Positions 1 to 7,244 of a stretch of 17,211 nucleotides of DNA are shown in pieces (position 1 is the stretch's first letter; every line of letters starts with the position of its first letter). The notes below the pieces were generated by a model. It was not told where the DNA came from. It was given only the letters and a program-made list of their open reading frames with translations, and ran no database searches. The DNA comes from CAZTLE01 sp964614415 (GTDB lineage Bacteria; Bacteroidota; Bacteroidia; Flavobacteriales; Flavobacteriaceae): contig CAZTLE010000079.1 in assembly GCA_964614415.1 (NCBI GenBank), positions 1 to 17,211 on the forward strand, given 5' to 3'. The position numbers and the translations under genes were made by a program.

Positions 1-465
1 AGCCGATATGATGAGTACACCCTCTTCGCTCATTGGAACGACCTTAAGAACAGCTCCGGTGCGTTCACAAAGCATTTGCCAGGGAACAATGTTCGAGTGG
101 TGCTCCATGGCCGAAACAAGGACTTCATCTCCTTCCGAAAGGAATTGTGAGAATCCGTTAGCCACGAGATTGATCCCGTGTGTGGTTCCTGAGGTGAAGA
201 TCACCTCATGGGCATGCCTGATATTAAAATGCGCTTGTATCTTCTTGCGGGCAGCTTCATAGGCATCGGTCGCTTCCTGCGAAATCGTATGTACTCCACG
301 ATGAATATTCGCATTGTAATACGAATAATAGTGCACAATGGCATCGATTACCGCTTTTGGCTTTTGTGAGGTAGCAGCGTTATCAAGGTATACCAGGGGA
401 TGGCCATTAACTTCTCTGTGAAGAATAGGAAATTCAGATCGTATTTTTTGAACATCAAAAGCCAT
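1..465 (-). CDS. sufS: Cysteine desulfurase SufS, N-terminal 155 residues (runs off left edge)
   Basis: PLP-dependent enzyme that takes sulfur from L-cysteine and feeds it to the SufBCD scaffold in the cytoplasm. The ATG at 465 opens a frame that stays open to base 1. The 155 visible residues show the group II (SufS/CsdA) N-terminus: LDNAATSQKP at about 28-37, NANIHRGVHT at 51-60, FTSGTTHGINLVA at 90-102, and AMEHHSNIVPWQ at 119-130 with the PLP-stacking His at 123. The Schiff-base Lys and the catalytic Cys lie beyond the window and cannot be checked. The gene follows sufD after 29 bp, so it is the last visible gene of the suf operon. A sufE or sufU sulfur acceptor is not in view and may lie just downstream. 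Identification is firm; only the C-terminal 60 percent is missing because of the window edge. Confidence 0.96.
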   Translation of the reverse strand, partial: MAFDVQKIRSEFPILHREVNGHPLVYLDNAATSQKPKAVIDAIVHYYSYYNANIHRGVHTISQEATDAYEAARKKIQAHFNIRHAHEVIFTSGTTHGINLVANGFSQFLSEGDEVLVSAMEHHSNIVPWQMLCERTGAVLKVVPMSEEGVLIISA

Positions 466-494
466 AATACATGTGAGGTATGGAGATGTTCTGT

Positions 495-1808
495 CTACAG
501 ATCAAATCCCAGATTAACACCAATCTTGTTTGCAATGAGTTTATTGATGCGCTTCTTGAGCTCAGGAATTTTCACACTTTCCAATACGTTATTGGCGAAG
601 GCATACATAAGTAACGCACGTGCTTCTTTGGCTGCGATACCTCTGGATCGAAGGTAGAACATGGCTTCTTCGTCCAACTGGCCAATAGTACATCCGTGTG
701 AACACTTCACATCATCAGCGAAGATCTCCAACTGTGGTTTGGAATTGCAGGTGGCTTTATCACTCACCAGAATGTTATTGTTCTGTTGAAAAGCATCCAG
801 CTTTTGTGCCTCTTTTTCTACGTACACCTTACCATTGAAGACTCCGGTGGAGTTGTCATCGAAGATTCCTTTATAGTCCTGATGACTCTCGCAGTTGGGC
901 GCAATGTGGTGCACCAGGGTATTGTGATCCACATGCTGTTTGTCTTCCAAAATAGTGATACCATTTAGCACAGAGTCACAGCGTTCCCCTTTCTGATAGA
1001 AGTTAAGATTGTTACGTGTTAGGTTACCTCCAAATGAGAAGGTATGCACCCTACAAACACTGGCAGTTTCCTGGGAGATATAGGTATGATCTATCAATGA
1101 GGCAGTTGCCACATCGTTTTGAACTTTATAATAATCAACATAGGCGCGTGTATCGGCAAAGATCTCAGTGACCACATTGGTGAACACCGGATTTTCCGAA
1201 AGGCTTTGGTGGCGCTCAATTATCTGAACATGGGAGTTCTCGCCTACGACGATCAGGTTTCGCGGTTGCAGCATAGCGGCTGCTTCCGTACCGGTAGAGA
1301 AGTTGATGATCTCAATAGGCTTCTCCACTTCCTTGTGTTTCGGAATATGAATATAGGCCCCTTCGCGTGCGAAAGCCGTATTCAGTGATGTAAGGCTGTC
1401 CTCCTTCGCAATTTTGTTGAAGTAGGCATCCATCACAGGTTGGTACTTCGACTTGGTAAGAGCGGCGGACAACAAACACACGTCAATGCCATCATGTGTC
1501 GTTTCCGAAAGGAATGAACTGTATACACCATCTACAAATACAATCTTGTACGTATCAATATCGTGAATGAAGTACTTCTTTACATTCTTGAATTCAACAG
1601 CCGTCTCGTTATCCGGAAAAATACTGTAATCCTTCTTTACGAGTGCGTTGAGAGACGTATACTTCCAGGCCTCCTGTTTCTTGGTGGGAAAGCCCTGGTC
1701 CTCAAAAACCTTGATGGCCTTACTACGCACATCGTGAATCGGTGAATCTGCCTCCAGGTGATCCTCGAAGGCTATATATGACGATAACAGTTTGTCTTTT
1801 AGGCTCAT
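495..1808 (-). CDS. sufD: Fe-S cluster assembly protein SufD
   Basis: A 437-residue member of the SufB/SufD right-handed beta-helix family, in the usual size range for SufD. It pairs with SufB in the SufBC2D scaffold where nascent Fe-S clusters form. The C-terminal signature DDVKCSHGCTIGQ is clear, with Cys369 and His371. By position this His matches E. coli SufD His360, which is known to contribute to the SufB-SufD cluster site. FYLRSRGI follows, as in most SufD proteins. The N-terminal helical part (about 1-90) is typical and variable. The start MSLKDKLLSS at 1808 is the only reasonable ATG. It sits 67 bp after sufC, the widest gap among sufB, sufC, sufD and sufS, and that gap holds an AT-rich imperfect direct repeat. 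Confidence 0.97.
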   Translation of the reverse strand: MSLKDKLLSSYIAFEDHLEADSPIHDVRSKAIKVFEDQGFPTKKQEAWKYTSLNALVKKDYSIFPDNETAVEFKNVKKYFIHDIDTYKIVFVDGVYSSFLSETTHDGIDVCLLSAALTKSKYQPVMDAYFNKIAKEDSLTSLNTAFAREGAYIHIPKHKEVEKPIEIINFSTGTEAAAMLQPRNLIVVGENSHVQIIERHQSLSENPVFTNVVTEIFADTRAYVDYYKVQNDVATASLIDHTYISQETASVCRVHTFSFGGNLTRNNLNFYQKGERCDSVLNGITILEDKQHVDHNTLVHHIAPNCESHQDYKGIFDDNSTGVFNGKVYVEKEAQKLDAFQQNNNILVSDKATCNSKPQLEIFADDVKCSHGCTIGQLDEEAMFYLRSRGIAAKEARALLMYAFANNVLESVKIPELKKRINKLIANKIGVNLGFDL

Positions 1809-1815
1809 TCTTTTG

Positions 1816-1842
1816 AATTATGAGTTGTAAATTTTGAGTGTT
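1816..1842. repeat. Imperfect 14-bp-period direct repeat in the sufC-sufD spacer
   Basis: Two copies of an AATTNTGAGTNGT-like unit (AATTATGAGTTGT at 1816-1828 and AATTTTGAGTGTT at 1830-1842) lie head to tail just upstream of sufD. The match is about 10 of 13 bases. It is short and AT-rich, so chance is a real alternative. Confidence 0.4.
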
Positions 1843-1875
1843 AAGTTGACTGCCTCAATAACCCTCAAAAAAGTA

Positions 1876-2625
1876 CTATACCAATTCTTCTTTAATCCAG
1901 TCGTATCCTTTTTCCTCAAGCTGATAGGCCAGTTCCTTGCTGCCTGTTTTCACGATCTTCCCTTGCATGAGAACGTGCACGTAATCGGGGACAATGTAGT
2001 CCAGCAATCGCTGGTAGTGCGTGATAACGATCACTGCATTGTCTTTGCTCTTAAGCTTGTTAACTCCGTTCGCAACGATCTTGAGGGCATCGATGTCCAA
2101 TCCGGAATCTGTCTCATCCAATATGGCCAGTTTTGGTTCCATAACGGCCAACTGGAAGATCTCATTTCGTTTTTTCTCTCCGCCGGAAAAACCTTCGTTA
2201 AGGGAACGGGACAGGAACTTTCTGTCGATTTCCAAAAGGTCGGCCTTCTGCTTGATGAGCTTCAACATTTGAGAAGCAGGCATATCTTCCATGCCTTTGG
2301 CCTTTCGAGTCTCGTTAATAGCCGTTTTGATGAAGTTGGTCACCGTCACTCCAGGAATTTCTACGGGGTACTGGAACGAAAGGAACACTCCTTTATGGGC
2401 TCTTTCTTCCGGGTCCAGCTCGGTGATGTCTTCGCCTTCCAGCAAAAGCTCACCTTCGGTTACTTCAAATTCTTCTTTTCCGGCAATGACGGAGGCCAGG
2501 GTACTTTTACCGGAACCGTTAGGTCCCATAATGGCATGTACTTCTCCCGGTTTGACCTGCAGATCAATTCCGTCCAGTATGTCTTTTCCTTCTACACCTG
2601 CGTGCAGATTCTTAATTTTTAGCAT
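1876..2625 (-). CDS. sufC: Fe-S cluster assembly ATPase SufC
   Basis: A 249-residue ABC-type ATPase that drives conformational change in the cytosolic SufBC2D scaffold; it is not a transporter subunit. Visible motifs are Walker A GPNGSGKST at 34-42, a Q-loop in LSFQYPVEIPG near 82-92, the ABC signature in its SufC form NEGFSGGEKKRNE at 143-155, Walker B with D-loop LAILDETDSGLD at 166-177 (the ETDSGLD variant is characteristic of SufC), and the switch His203 in VITHYQRLL. The length is normal for SufC. The ATG at 2625 comes 2 bp after the stop of the upstream lipoprotein gene, so the two are probably translationally coupled. Confidence 0.98.
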   Translation of the reverse strand: MLKIKNLHAGVEGKDILDGIDLQVKPGEVHAIMGPNGSGKSTLASVIAGKEEFEVTEGELLLEGEDITELDPEERAHKGVFLSFQYPVEIPGVTVTNFIKTAINETRKAKGMEDMPASQMLKLIKQKADLLEIDRKFLSRSLNEGFSGGEKKRNEIFQLAVMEPKLAILDETDSGLDIDALKIVANGVNKLKSKDNAVIVITHYQRLLDYIVPDYVHVLMQGKIVKTGSKELAYQLEEKGYDWIKEELV

Positions 2626-2627
2626 GA

Positions 2628-3017
2628 CTATTCCTGCGTTTCTTCTTTTTCTTCAAACTTAATGTCGGCGGGCGAAGGTTTATCGCTAACGCTTACAATT
2701 TCTTTGATGGTTATAAACTCATCCCATCCGTCGGTCCCATCGGGTTTTGGGCCTACTACCCCCTTGACAACGACCTCCACCATATCGAATTCGCTGGACT
2801 GTACAGGAGCGACTTTTTTGGCCAGCTCGGAAGCCTTATCGTCCAGGGTAACTCCATAGATAAAAGTATCCCCTTTAAGGACAGCTGCATCTTCCAGGTA
2901 AATGAACTCTCCGGTATATGATGGCATATCCGAAGTATCTTCAGCGGTTTTTTCTTCTGAATTTTTACATGAAATAATCGCGGCGGACAGAGCGAATATC
3001 AAAAGTAGTTTCTTCAT
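2628..3017 (-). CDS. Small lipoprotein of unknown function inside the suf operon
   Basis: A 129-residue protein with a lysine start (MKKLLLIFALS), a hydrophobic stretch and Cys17 in AAIISC, followed by a charged linker. This is a Bacteroidota lipoprotein signal, so the protein should act on the periplasmic side of a membrane. The rest (about 32-112) is a small mixed domain with GEFIYLEDAAVLKGDTFIYG and GWDEFITIKEIVSV. The tail is very acidic. I do not recognise a catalytic motif; the domain could be a small OB-like or beta-rich fold, but that is a guess. It lies 21 bp after sufB and 2 bp before sufC, so it is co-transcribed with them although SUF works in the cytosol. That mismatch is the odd point. 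Confidence is high for the gene and low for any function. Confidence 0.9.
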   Translation of the reverse strand: MKKLLLIFALSAAIISCKNSEEKTAEDTSDMPSYTGEFIYLEDAAVLKGDTFIYGVTLDDKASELAKKVAPVQSSEFDMVEVVVKGVVGPKPDGTDGWDEFITIKEIVSVSDKPSPADIKFEEKEETQE

Positions 3018-3038
3018 AGTTGCTTTTTTGTTAGTTGA

Positions 3039-4487
3039 TTATCCCACAGATCCCTCGAGGCTTATTTCCAATAATTTTTGAGCCTCTACGGCGAACTCCA
3101 TAGGTAGCTTGTTCAATACTTCTTTGCTGAAACCATTGACGATAAGCGCAATGGCCTTTTCCGTATCTATTCCGCGCTGATTGCAGTAGAAGATCTGATC
3201 CTCACCAATTTTACTGGTGGTAGCTTCGTGTTCAATCTGCGCAGTTTTGTTCTTTGCCTCGATGTACGGGAAGGTATGCGCACCGCATTTGTTCCCCATG
3301 AGGAGGGAATCACACTGGGAGAAGTTTCTGGCGTTCTCGGCCCTTGGGCTTATCTGCACCAACCCTCTGTAGCTGTTTTGTGATTTACCTGCCGAAATTC
3401 CTTTGGATATGATCGTACTCTTGGTATTCTTTCCCAAATGGATCATCTTGGTTCCCGTATCGGCCTGCTGGAAATTGTTGGTCACGGCAATGGAGTAGAA
3501 TTCTCCAATCGAATTGTCACCTTTCAAAATGCAGCTGGGATATTTCCAGGTCACAGCACTTCCTGTTTCCACCTGGGTCCAGGAGATCTTGGCGTTCTTT
3601 TCACACAATCCACGCTTGGTCACAAAATTGTAAACTCCTCCTTTTCCGTCTTTTCCTCCGGGATACCAGTTCTGTACGGTTGAGTATTTGATCTCTGCAT
3701 CGTCCAGTGCGATCAATTCAACCACAGCAGCGTGCAGTTGATTTTCATCTCGCATAGGGGCGGTACATCCTTCGAGGTAACTCACGTAGCTTCCTTCATC
3801 TGCAATGACCAGCGTTCTCTCAAACTGTCCGGTTCCCGCCTGATTGATACGGAAATAAGTGGACAATTCCATAGGACAACGAACACCTTTCGGGATGTAG
3901 CAGAACGAACCGTCGCTAAACACCGCACTATTGAGCGCAGAGTAGAAATTATCGCGTTGGGGAACCACAGTACCGATATACTTCCTGACCAGTTCGGGAT
4001 GTTCTTTAATTGCTTCTGAAATGGAGCAAAAAATGATTCCTTTTTCGGCCAGGGTGTCTTTGAAGGTAGTCGCTACCGAAACCGAATCCATCACAATATC
4101 CACCGCAACACCGGCTAACTTCTTTTGCTCGTCGAGAGAGATGCCTAATTTGTTGAAGGTTTCCAACAATTCGGGATCTACCTCATCAATGCTGTTGTAC
4201 TTCGGCTTGGTAGTGGGAGCCGAGTAATAGGAGATGTTCTGAAAATTGGGTTTTTCATAGTGAACATTGGCCCATTCCGGTTCGATCATTTCTTTCCAGT
4301 AGCGGAACGATTCCAGACGCCATTCGGTCATCCACTCCGGTTCCTCTTTCTTTTGTGAAATGGCGCGTACAATATCCTCGTTAAGACCTACAGGGAAGGT
4401 TTCAGATTCTATGTCAGTATAAAATCCGTATTCGTACTCCTTGGTCTCGAGTTCTTTTTTTAAGTCGTCCTCGGTAAACTTGCCCAT
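3039..4487 (-). CDS. sufB: Fe-S cluster assembly scaffold SufB
   Basis: A 482-residue SufB of normal length, the main scaffold on which clusters are built from SufS-derived sulfur and iron. The most telling block is the C-terminus: SQCDSLLMGNKCGAHTFP with Cys392, then QIEHEATTS with Glu419, His420 and Glu421. With an offset of 13 these match E. coli SufB Cys405, Glu432, His433 and Glu434, the residues known to line the sulfur path and the SufB-SufD cluster site. The ending MEFAVEAQKLLEISLEGSVG is also typical. The start MGKFTEDDL at 4487 is preceded by an AT-rich region that belongs to the repeat array downstream of the four-helix-bundle gene, so that array may now form the translation initiation region of sufB. 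Confidence 0.98.
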   Translation of the reverse strand: MGKFTEDDLKKELETKEYEYGFYTDIESETFPVGLNEDIVRAISQKKEEPEWMTEWRLESFRYWKEMIEPEWANVHYEKPNFQNISYYSAPTTKPKYNSIDEVDPELLETFNKLGISLDEQKKLAGVAVDIVMDSVSVATTFKDTLAEKGIIFCSISEAIKEHPELVRKYIGTVVPQRDNFYSALNSAVFSDGSFCYIPKGVRCPMELSTYFRINQAGTGQFERTLVIADEGSYVSYLEGCTAPMRDENQLHAAVVELIALDDAEIKYSTVQNWYPGGKDGKGGVYNFVTKRGLCEKNAKISWTQVETGSAVTWKYPSCILKGDNSIGEFYSIAVTNNFQQADTGTKMIHLGKNTKSTIISKGISAGKSQNSYRGLVQISPRAENARNFSQCDSLLMGNKCGAHTFPYIEAKNKTAQIEHEATTSKIGEDQIFYCNQRGIDTEKAIALIVNGFSKEVLNKLPMEFAVEAQKLLEISLEGSVG

Positions 4488-4501
4488 TCTTGGCTGAATT
4501 T

Positions 4502-4525
4502 AAAGATTGAAAGATTTAAAAATTA
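4502..4525. repeat. Degenerate 8-bp tandem repeats, left flank of the four-helix-bundle gene
   Basis: On the plus strand this stretch reads as AAAGATTG (4502-4509), AAAGATTT (4510-4517) and a further decayed AT-rich unit. The same GATTGAA-type unit forms the array at 4921-4967, but there it is read on the minus strand. The two arrays therefore face each other as inverted repeats around the gene at 4530-4889. Confidence 0.6.
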
Positions 4526-4529
4526 AAAG

Positions 4530-4889
4530 CTATTCAATCCCGCTTTTCCTCAAATATTTTATAAAATTGGACAGCTGTTTTGAAATGCCAACTGTCTCTC
4601 TTTTTAGTTTTTCGTGCAACTGAGAATCTATTTGATTCAGACGATTTGCTACGGCCAACAAATTTCTACATTCTCCACAAGATCCTTTAGCGACGTAGAG
4701 GAATCTAATGAATTGCCTGTTCGATTGTGATTCAAATCCTTCGGCAATGTTGTTAGAAATGGATAACGATGCTCTTTCTAACTGATTTGCGATATTTTTA
4801 GTAAGAGGCGGGTTTCTGGTGAGTGAAAATATATCAACGGTAAATTCGAAAGCGTGCTGATATACTTTCAGATCTTCAAATGTCTTCAT
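4530..4889 (-). CDS. Four-helix-bundle protein, S23 / 23S rRNA intervening-sequence family
   Basis: A 119-residue all-helical protein. The opening FEDLKVYQHAFEF, the central QLERASLSISNNIAEGFE (36-53) and FIRFLYVAKGSCGE (60-73) match the four-helix-bundle family known from ORFs inside 23S rRNA intervening sequences and also found scattered in Bacteroidota genomes. The biochemical role of the family is not settled; the proteins form oligomers with a basic surface and may bind nucleic acid. I start at the ATG at 4889 rather than the TTG one codon earlier. It is inserted between the A-type carrier gene and sufB, on the same strand, with gaps of 76 bp (upstream) and 42 bp (downstream). Both gaps carry 8-bp repeat arrays. 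It has no known role in Fe-S assembly and looks like a passenger cassette. Confidence 0.93.
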   Translation of the reverse strand: MKTFEDLKVYQHAFEFTVDIFSLTRNPPLTKNIANQLERASLSISNNIAEGFESQSNRQFIRFLYVAKGSCGECRNLLAVANRLNQIDSQLHEKLKRETVGISKQLSNFIKYLRKSGIE

Positions 4890-4920
4890 CAAAACCCATC
4901 AACTTGATATCCCTTTCGTT

Positions 4921-4967
4921 ACACAATCTTTTATCCTTGAATCTTTGAATCCTTCAATCCCTCAATC
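4921..4967. repeat. Tandem array of degenerate 8-bp units, right flank of the four-helix-bundle gene
   Basis: Six consecutive plus-strand units end in ATC (mostly AATC) with an 8-base step, one being 7 bases: 4921-4928, 4929-4935, 4936-4943, 4944-4951, 4952-4959 and 4960-4967. Typical units are CTTGAATC and CTTCAATC. The array begins exactly at the stop codon of the A-type carrier gene (4966-4968). Read on the minus strand it is a run of GATTSAAG units, the inverse of the array at 4502-4525. Confidence 0.75.
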
Positions 4968-5295
4968 AAAGCGAAAAACTCTCTCCGCATCCGCAAGTGC
5001 GATTGGCGTTAGGGTTGTTGAAAACAAATCCCTTACCATTAAGGCCACCGCTGTACTCCAGGGTAGTACCTACCAAATACAGGAAACTTTTCTTGTCAAC
5101 AACGATCTTCACACCTGCATCCTCAAACATCTTGTCGTTATCTCCCAATTCCCGATCGAAATCGAGTTCATAGGACAAGCCGGAGCATCCTCCGCTCTTC
5201 ACACCAACGCGCACAAAATCGTCCTTCACATTGAACCCGTCATGGCTCATGAGCTCCGAAATTTTTGTCTTTGCGCTTTCGCTAACCTTGATCAT
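4966..5295 (-). CDS. sufA: A-type iron-sulfur carrier (HesB/IscA/SufA family)
   Basis: A 109-residue A-type carrier that receives Fe-S clusters from a scaffold and passes them to target apoproteins in the cytoplasm. The three family cysteines are present: Cys37 in SGGCSGLSYEL, and Cys101 and Cys103 in the C-terminal TCGCGESF. The length is normal. It is the first gene of the suf operon, 28 bases downstream of a clear promoter. Sequence alone does not separate SufA, IscA and ErpA; the operon position is the reason for the sufA symbol. Confidence 0.93.
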   Translation of the reverse strand: MIKVSESAKTKISELMSHDGFNVKDDFVRVGVKSGGCSGLSYELDFDRELGDNDKMFEDAGVKIVVDKKSFLYLVGTTLEYSGGLNGKGFVFNNPNANRTCGCGESFSL

Positions 5296-5323
5296 TTATA
5301 TAGATTCAGTCTAAATTAGGGTA

Positions 5324-5331
5324 CAAATATA
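5324..5331 (-). promoter_or_regulatory. Promoter -7 element of the suf operon
   Basis: The minus strand reads TATATTTG, a perfect match to the Bacteroidota -7 consensus TAnnTTTG. Transcription should begin a few bases downstream, giving a leader of roughly 20-25 bases before the ATG at 5295. I see no convincing TTG at the -33 position. Confidence 0.7.
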
Positions 5332-5402
5332 CGCCAAATACGACGTTTTACCATAGTCGTAGCAGAAATTAAAACTATACAACAATAAGGGAAAACAATT
5401 GC

Positions 5403-6467
5403 TTAAAAGCAGCCTACACAAAGCTCGGAGAAGCGTTCGTCGAAAATAAAATTGTTGTCTGTGAGGGCCTTGAGAAAGGCAATGATCTTTTCTTTATCGC
5501 CTGCTTCAAACGAAATTCCAATGCTGCCGTCAGCCTGTCTGAACTGATCATCCAGCGTGGGAGAATCCACCATGCCGCTTTCATAGAAATCAAGTACGTC
5601 TTCCAGCGTTCCCAAACGTCCATCGTGCATGTAGGGGAAAGTAGCCTCGATATTCCGAAGGGTTGGAACCCTGAATTTGTGCCGATCAGTTGGCATGCCC
5701 GTTACGCGTTCGCGGCCTATGTCATTGTACTGCGGATCAACAGGCAGGCCATTATTACGGTATGACTGATCGGTAAACAAGGCACCCATATGACAGGAAG
5801 CACATTTTTGATTAAACAGCGCCAATCCCTCGGTTTCATCTGTCGTTAACGTGGTTCCGTCATTGGCGAGGAACCGGTCGTACTTGGATTCGGCGGAGAT
5901 CATCATCAACATGAACTGAGAGAGTGCTTTGAGAATGTTTTCGGTATTGATCTCGCCATTATCGAAGGCTTCGTCGAACATGCGTATGTATTCCTCGTCC
6001 TCCTGCAGGAGTGCGATCACGCCATTGAACGTATTGTTCATCTCCACAGGATTCGTAATGGGAATGATAGGCTGTAGATCCAGATGATCGGCAGCGCCGT
6101 CCCAGGTGAAATCCTTCATGAAGGCCAGGTTGTGCAATGGCTGAGCATTTCGGGTGCCAAGAGCTCCGTCCACCCCATGACTTACGATATGCGTGTGATG
6201 CGTAAAAGCAAAATCCTGAATGTGACAGAAACCACAAGACACGACCCCGTCTGATGCCAGTCGACCATCGTAGAATAATTGCTTGCCAAGCAGAAATCCT
6301 TTCTCGGTGGGTGGATTCAGGGAGATGTCATAGGTAGGATCCGGAAAATGATCGGGTATAAGAAACTCGAGCTCCGGGTTTTGAGCATCCAAAGGCACAT
6401 AGCCGTCATCGGTATTACACGATACCAGCACCAGGAGAAAAACAATTATGTACCCTGAAAATCTCAT
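5403..6467 (-). CDS. Di-heme cytochrome c peroxidase / MbnH-MauG-like lipoprotein
   Basis: A 354-residue di-heme c-type protein. The N-terminus MRFSGYIIVFLLVLVSC puts a lipid-modified Cys at 17, so it should be membrane-anchored outside the cytoplasm. Heme 1 is bound by CGFCH (78-82) and heme 2 by CASCH (222-226). The Trp expected between the hemes in this superfamily is W122 in FTWDG, and the second-heme region FPYMHDGRLGTLED lies at 277-290. Bacterial CcP, MauG and MbnH share this layout; the first reduces peroxide, the latter two use it to oxidise a partner protein. The gene follows an MbnP-like gene by 6 bp, which favours an MbnH-like role over a plain peroxidase. Oddity: it ends in a third Cys pair, CVGC (350-353), without the His of a heme site. 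It is the last gene of its operon. Confidence 0.9.
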   Translation of the reverse strand: MRFSGYIIVFLLVLVSCNTDDGYVPLDAQNPELEFLIPDHFPDPTYDISLNPPTEKGFLLGKQLFYDGRLASDGVVSCGFCHIQDFAFTHHTHIVSHGVDGALGTRNAQPLHNLAFMKDFTWDGAADHLDLQPIIPITNPVEMNNTFNGVIALLQEDEEYIRMFDEAFDNGEINTENILKALSQFMLMMISAESKYDRFLANDGTTLTTDETEGLALFNQKCASCHMGALFTDQSYRNNGLPVDPQYNDIGRERVTGMPTDRHKFRVPTLRNIEATFPYMHDGRLGTLEDVLDFYESGMVDSPTLDDQFRQADGSIGISFEAGDKEKIIAFLKALTDNNFIFDERFSELCVGCF

Positions 6468-6473
6468 CTCGCT

Positions 6474-7238
6474 TTAGTTTGTTGAAAAGGCAGCTGCCAG
6501 GTTATCAGTTAATATCGGGGCAAATACGGGATCTACCTGGATGTCCGATTTCGTTTCCAGCGCATGTGTCGTCACCCCGTCAAATATCTTCGCCACGTCC
6601 AGTGCAATATCCACCACAGGAATGGCATCACTGCCAACACCTATTCCATTGGTTCCGCTAAGGTCTAAGGTCACTTCCCTGTAGTTATCAAGGTTGGTTC
6701 CGTGACTTCCGATATGTAGAATAAAGGGCGCATCGGTTTGTGTGGCTGAATCGAAAGTGCCTTCAAATTTCAGGAATTTGTATCCGGCAGACCAGGACCA
6801 GAGCATGCCCAGTTCTTCGGCAGTTGGAATGAAGTTGTTAACTCCGTTCAACGGATAGTTGGATTGATCCACGCCAATTCCGAATCGAATTTTGGTATAT
6901 GTTCCGGGAGGTATATCGTTCATGGAAAACCCTTTACTGGCAGGATTGGCCTCATTCACCACAAAGTAGCTGTCCTCCTGCGGATAAACAAATTCATTTC
7001 CTTCCGAATCAATAAGAACCATATTACTGATAATATACTTGAGTTCGGATACTTCATAGGCTTCGCCGCTACTATTGGTATACGTAGCTGTATTAAGATT
7101 TAGGATATCGTTTCCTACTTTATTGATAAAGTTGAGAGCAACGGCACCGGGTTCGGGTTGTTGCTGATCATCACTATCGTCATTCTTGCAAGCCGTTATC
7201 GCTACGACCAGGATAAGTATTAGTGCAATCTTTTTCAC
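6474..7238 (-). CDS. MbnP-like copper-binding family lipoprotein
   Basis: A 254-residue lipoprotein: MKKIALILILVVAITAC with Cys17, then an Asp/Gln-rich linker. The body matches the MbnP family: a start like VALNFINKVGN, SELKYIISNMVLID (64-77), FGIGVD (119-124), the Trp-rich block MLWSWSAGYKFLKFEG (145-160, W147 and W149) and FILHIGSHG (172-180, H175 and H179). In the characterised family member a Trp is oxidised to kynurenine by the di-heme partner MbnH, and copper binding depends on it. W147/W149 are candidates by motif only; I cannot tell which aligns. The downstream gene, 6 bp away, is the di-heme partner. Apart from Cys17 the protein has no cysteine, unlike the four-Cys versions of the family. 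Confidence 0.85.
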   Translation of the reverse strand: MKKIALILILVVAITACKNDDSDDQQQPEPGAVALNFINKVGNDILNLNTATYTNSSGEAYEVSELKYIISNMVLIDSEGNEFVYPQEDSYFVVNEANPASKGFSMNDIPPGTYTKIRFGIGVDQSNYPLNGVNNFIPTAEELGMLWSWSAGYKFLKFEGTFDSATQTDAPFILHIGSHGTNLDNYREVTLDLSGTNGIGVGSDAIPVVDIALDVAKIFDGVTTHALETKSDIQVDPVFAPILTDNLAAAFSTN

Positions 7239-7244
7239 AGAATT

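Noticed and set aside
1834..2622. A 262-codon plus-strand open frame opposite sufC
   Set aside because: It covers sufC almost completely in antisense, has no recognisable domain and reads as a codon-bias shadow of a well-supported ABC ATPase gene.
4921..4967. The tandem 8-bp array as a CRISPR array
   Set aside because: The units are contiguous and degenerate, with no spacers, and there are no cas genes.
5401..5410. GCTTAAAAGC at the end of the di-heme gene as a terminator
   Set aside because: Only a 4-bp stem within the stop codon region, followed by mixed sequence; read-through toward the suf promoter cannot be excluded from sequence.
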